Shown: piece after piece, positions 62,034 through 64,000 of the stretch
How positions within the stretch are numbered: the stretch's first letter is position 1
How the letters are laid out: each line of letters starts with the position of its first letter
From: Enterococcus songbeiensis
GTDB taxonomy: Bacteria > Bacillota > Bacilli > Lactobacillales > Enterococcaceae
NCBI RefSeq assembly: GCF_005405265.1
Contig: NZ_BJDS01000002.1
Span: forward strand, 179,189 to 243,188
Reading direction: 5' to 3'
Length of the DNA: 64,000 nucleotides
Made by a program: the position numbers and the translations under genes
The notes under the pieces: model-generated
What the model was told of the DNA's origin: nothing
Seen by the model: only the letters and a program-made list of their open reading frames with translations
The model's database searches: none

Positions 62034-62636
62034 ATGACCCAATCCATTTTTGATCACATAGCAGAAAACTACGATACACCTGACAGAATTGCACTCGCTA
62101 ATGTAATTGCAAAAAAAGTTAAAGAGAATTTGAAAGAAACAACAGACAAAACCATGATTGACTACGGCAGCGGGACTGGCTTAGTCGGATTACAATTGAC
62201 AGAGCAAGTCCACTCACTACTGCTTTTAGATGCTTCCGAAAAGATGACTAGCATTGCAAAAAAGAAGCTCGCACAGCAAAGTTTTCCTAACGTTCAAGCG
62301 CAAACGATTGATCTAACAAAAGAAAACAGTCCTGTAAAAACGAATATTCTTCTCGTTTCTCTTGTATTACTTCATATTCCTGACACAAAGCAGATTTTAC
62401 AAAAATTTTATGATACTTTAGAAAACAACGGGCGTTTGCTGATTGTTGATTTTGTAAAAAATGAAGCAATTCAGCATCCATTAGTTCATAACGGTTTTTC
62501 TCAGGACGAATTAAAAACCCAGCTGCAATCAACTGGGTTCCACTCTCACTCTATTCAATACGATGTTTTTCACCAGGGTGATTCTCTCTTTATGAATCAA
62601 GCTGCATCTGTCTTTTTGGCAGAAGCCGTAAAATAA
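62034..62636 (+). CDS. class I SAM-dependent methyltransferase
   Basis: A 200-residue methyltransferase: motif I MIDYGSGTGLVGLQL (about 40-54), acidic end of beta-2 LLLDASEKM, AQTIDLTKE, and motif IV ILLVSLVLLHIPDTKQILQKF, with LLIVDFVKNE. Start ATG after ATAGGAG. Located 35 bp after gntR in the same direction and possibly co-transcribed. Substrate unknown. Confidence 0.88.
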   Translation: MTQSIFDHIAENYDTPDRIALANVIAKKVKENLKETTDKTMIDYGSGTGLVGLQLTEQVHSLLLLDASEKMTSIAKKKLAQQSFPNVQAQTIDLTKENSPVKTNILLVSLVLLHIPDTKQILQKFYDTLENNGRLLIVDFVKNEAIQHPLVHNGFSQDELKTQLQSTGFHSHSIQYDVFHQGDSLFMNQAASVFLAEAVK

Positions 62637-62860
62637 AAAAGGCTGTTGAAATGACCCGCAAAAAAAAGTTGGACCAAAAAGCTAACTTAGAGGGTTACTA
62701 TAAATACAACTTTCCGAAGCTTCTATAAAACAAAATCATTTTTATTTACTATGTTTTTTAATAAAGCCGACTATTCATTCTATTTTAGATATTGCGAAGC
62801 TTCCTTTTCTATGTCAAAATGGTTATATGTTATTTAATTCGTTTTTAGAAAGAGGTTCCC
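62637..62860 (+). other. AT-rich intergenic region, no gene seen
   Basis: Between the methyltransferase and the CDF-like gene. It starts with an A-run and a stretch reading GACCCGC then AAGTTGGACC that faintly recalls IS3-family ends, but there is no partner repeat or transposase. The part nearest the CDF gene contains only AT-rich sequence and a weak AGAGG site. Confidence 0.4.
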
Positions 62861-63790
62861 GTGTCTGAAAAACAAAACATCAAAAAATTTTTACTGCAAT
62901 CGATTGTCGCTGGCAGTTTATATGGTAGCTTTGCCCTTGCCTTTGGCTTGCTCGCCCAGGCAAATGTCTTGCTTTTAGATGGTAGTTACACGCTGATTGG
63001 TGTGGCCATGTCCTTGATTACACTTTACGTTGCAAAATATATCGAGAAACAAGATTTTGACAAATTTCCTTTTGGTAAGGAATCCTTGATGCCATTGATT
63101 ATCTTTGTCCAATACAGCATTGTTTTGATCATTTCGCTTTACGGTGTCATGGGAGCGGTCAATACCCTGCTGCATCCCCCACTTACCGCTAATTTGTCGG
63201 TTGGTTTATTTTTTTCCTTATTTGGAACTCTCTACTGTTTTGCTTTTTGGTCTCGTTTCAAAAATCAAAAAAATAGCCATCCCTTTTTTAAATTAGAGAT
63301 GGAACAATGGCGTTTTGCTTTCTTTTTTAGTCTGGGAGTTTTTTCTTCTTTTCTTTTGTCTGAACTTTTTTCCCTTGTTGGTCTGTCTGCAATCGGTAGG
63401 TATATTGACCCTATTTTTGCTCTCTTGATTACTATTGCCTTTATCCTCAAAGCAATCCAAGAGCTGAAAAAAGCCATTTTGGAGTTAACTTCTGCTACAC
63501 CAAAAAAAGTTCTACGGGAAAAACTGCACCAGCTGATCGACAGCCGCCTACAAAAAGAAGATATCGACTCTTACCTTTTACGAACTGCAAAAGTCGGCAA
63601 TCAGTTGATCGTTGAATTGGATGTAATCATTCAGCCTGATTCCTTTTTGGATACCGTGACTCAGCAGGATCATTTACGAAAAAATCTTCTTCAACTGGTG
63701 GAAACAGCCGCCGCTGATTGGAAGCTTTGGCTAAATGTCAATTTTACCGCCGACGTCCGTTGGGCAATCGGAGAAGAAAAGGCAAACTGA
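62861..63790 (+). CDS. cation diffusion facilitator-like membrane protein lacking canonical metal ligands
   Basis: A 309-residue protein with six membrane helices (about 12-32, 37-58, 77-100, 110-128, 150-172, 180-200) and a C-terminal ferredoxin-like domain (about 205-300), the CDF plan. In TM2 the site-A pair D-x3-D reads D40-GSY-T44, keeping only the first Asp, and TM5 has no H/D-x3-D; only IDPIFALL after it matches the family. So it may transport another ion or be regulatory. GTG start after GAAAGAGG. The downstream flank is cut by an IS6-type end 130 bp later. Confidence 0.8.
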   Translation: MSEKQNIKKFLLQSIVAGSLYGSFALAFGLLAQANVLLLDGSYTLIGVAMSLITLYVAKYIEKQDFDKFPFGKESLMPLIIFVQYSIVLIISLYGVMGAVNTLLHPPLTANLSVGLFFSLFGTLYCFAFWSRFKNQKNSHPFFKLEMEQWRFAFFFSLGVFSSFLLSELFSLVGLSAIGRYIDPIFALLITIAFILKAIQELKKAILELTSATPKKVLREKLHQLIDSRLQKEDIDSYLLRTAKVGNQLIVELDVIIQPDSFLDTVTQQDHLRKNLLQLVETAAADWKLWLNVNFTADVRWAIGEEKAN

Positions 63791-63923
63791 TCGACTAAAA
63801 ATCCTTTTCACTGCCAGCTATCAAAAAATGAACACAGCAGTAGTTAGGAGAACTCGTCCACGTGTCAAAGGTTTCTATTTCGGGGTACGAACGGGGAGGA
63901 TCGCAGCCCAGACCGCGAAACGT

Positions 63924-64000
63924 GGTTCTGTTGCAAAGTTTTAAATAAAGAATAAAATCCCTTACGGTATCTATGATTTAAGCTGGGATTCCCAATAATA
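63924..64000. mobile_element. IS6-family insertion sequence, terminal inverted repeat and start (partial)
   Basis: GGTTCTGTTGCAAAGTTTT (63924-63942) is the terminal repeat of the IS6 family (IS1216, ISS1, IS257 group). Sequence after it continues in AT-rich DNA to the window edge, so the transposase and other end are outside. The 130 bp between the CDF gene and the repeat contain no gene; the last 60 bp are more G+C-rich than their surroundings and may be foreign. Confidence 0.85.

Noticed and set aside
62641..62700. Possible IS3-type end (GACCCGC and AAGTTGGACC segment)
   Set aside because: No partner inverted repeat, target duplication or transposase remnant could be found nearby.
1..64000. 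CRISPR arrays, tRNA, rRNA and prophage modules
   Set aside because: Looked for repeats with regular spacers, tRNA-like cloverleaf cores and phage structural genes; none were recognised.

Overview
The window is a chromosomal segment of a low-to-moderate G+C Gram-positive bacterium of the order Lactobacillales, most probably Enterococcus. Pointers are the bifunctional GshF, the rnc-smc-HAD-ftsY block, ricA-mutS-mutL-maf-msrB, stand-alone rpsD, CodY-type boxes, a preQ1-II/queT pair and an IS6-family (IS1216/ISS1-like) end at the right edge. Species was not determined; the fairly G+C-rich coding sequence resembles the E. casseliflavus/E. gallinarum side of the genus more than E. faecium (impression, not computed).

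Layout. 1-2.4 kb: partial PQQ-type sugar dehydrogenase lipoprotein, DMT exporter, small membrane protein. 2.5-8.3 kb: an amino-acid uptake block, made of a lysine-riboswitch-controlled ABC transporter, a CycA-type permease with an exact CodY box in its promoter, and BrnQ. 8.3-11.1 kb: Mga-type regulator, zinc metallopeptidase, then two tandem copies of a short promoter-leader-terminator unit that look like paired small RNA genes. 11-14.2 kb: an AT-rich accessory patch with an ABC exporter behind a palindromic operator, a GNAT and a membrane-anchored XRE regulator. 14.2-33 kb: mostly minus-strand housekeeping genes (second-type Ddl ligase, LMW-PTP, TetR, ruvAB with a LexA box, SDR/acetyltransferase/LysR set, msrB, maf, mutL, mutS, ricA, ymdB, lepB, pepT, mgsA, HAD, AlkD-like). 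33-44 kb: rpsD, DUF2798 protein under a DtxR-like site, a murI remnant, bioY with BirA-type operator, HU, DUF1054, queT with preQ1-II riboswitch, SDR plus DUF2829 (Tad2-like) pair, MIP channel, phosphoesterase, Fe-S-type protein, GNAT, amidohydrolase, YueI. 44-52.8 kb: gshF, ftsY, HAD, smc, rnc.

52.9-62 kb is a second AT-rich accessory island: a self-contained glycoside operon (GH38-like mannosidase, two ABC permeases, solute-binding lipoprotein, ROK kinase, long mannose-6-phosphate isomerase) divergent from a GntR/UTRA regulator, with overlapping promoters, a perfect 21-bp palindrome and a cre-like element between them. The logic is import of a mannose-containing oligosaccharide, cleavage, phosphorylation and isomerisation to fructose-6-phosphate. 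A methyltransferase and a CDF-like protein lacking its usual metal ligands follow, then the IS6 end.

Best candidates for something undescribed are the twin small-RNA units (10.8-11.07 kb, with a compensatory base change in the hairpin), the chromosomal DUF2829/Tad2-like gene translationally coupled to an SDR enzyme (37.6-38.6 kb), and the two-domain isomerase in the mannoside operon. All functional calls come from reading motifs and context; no database search was possible.
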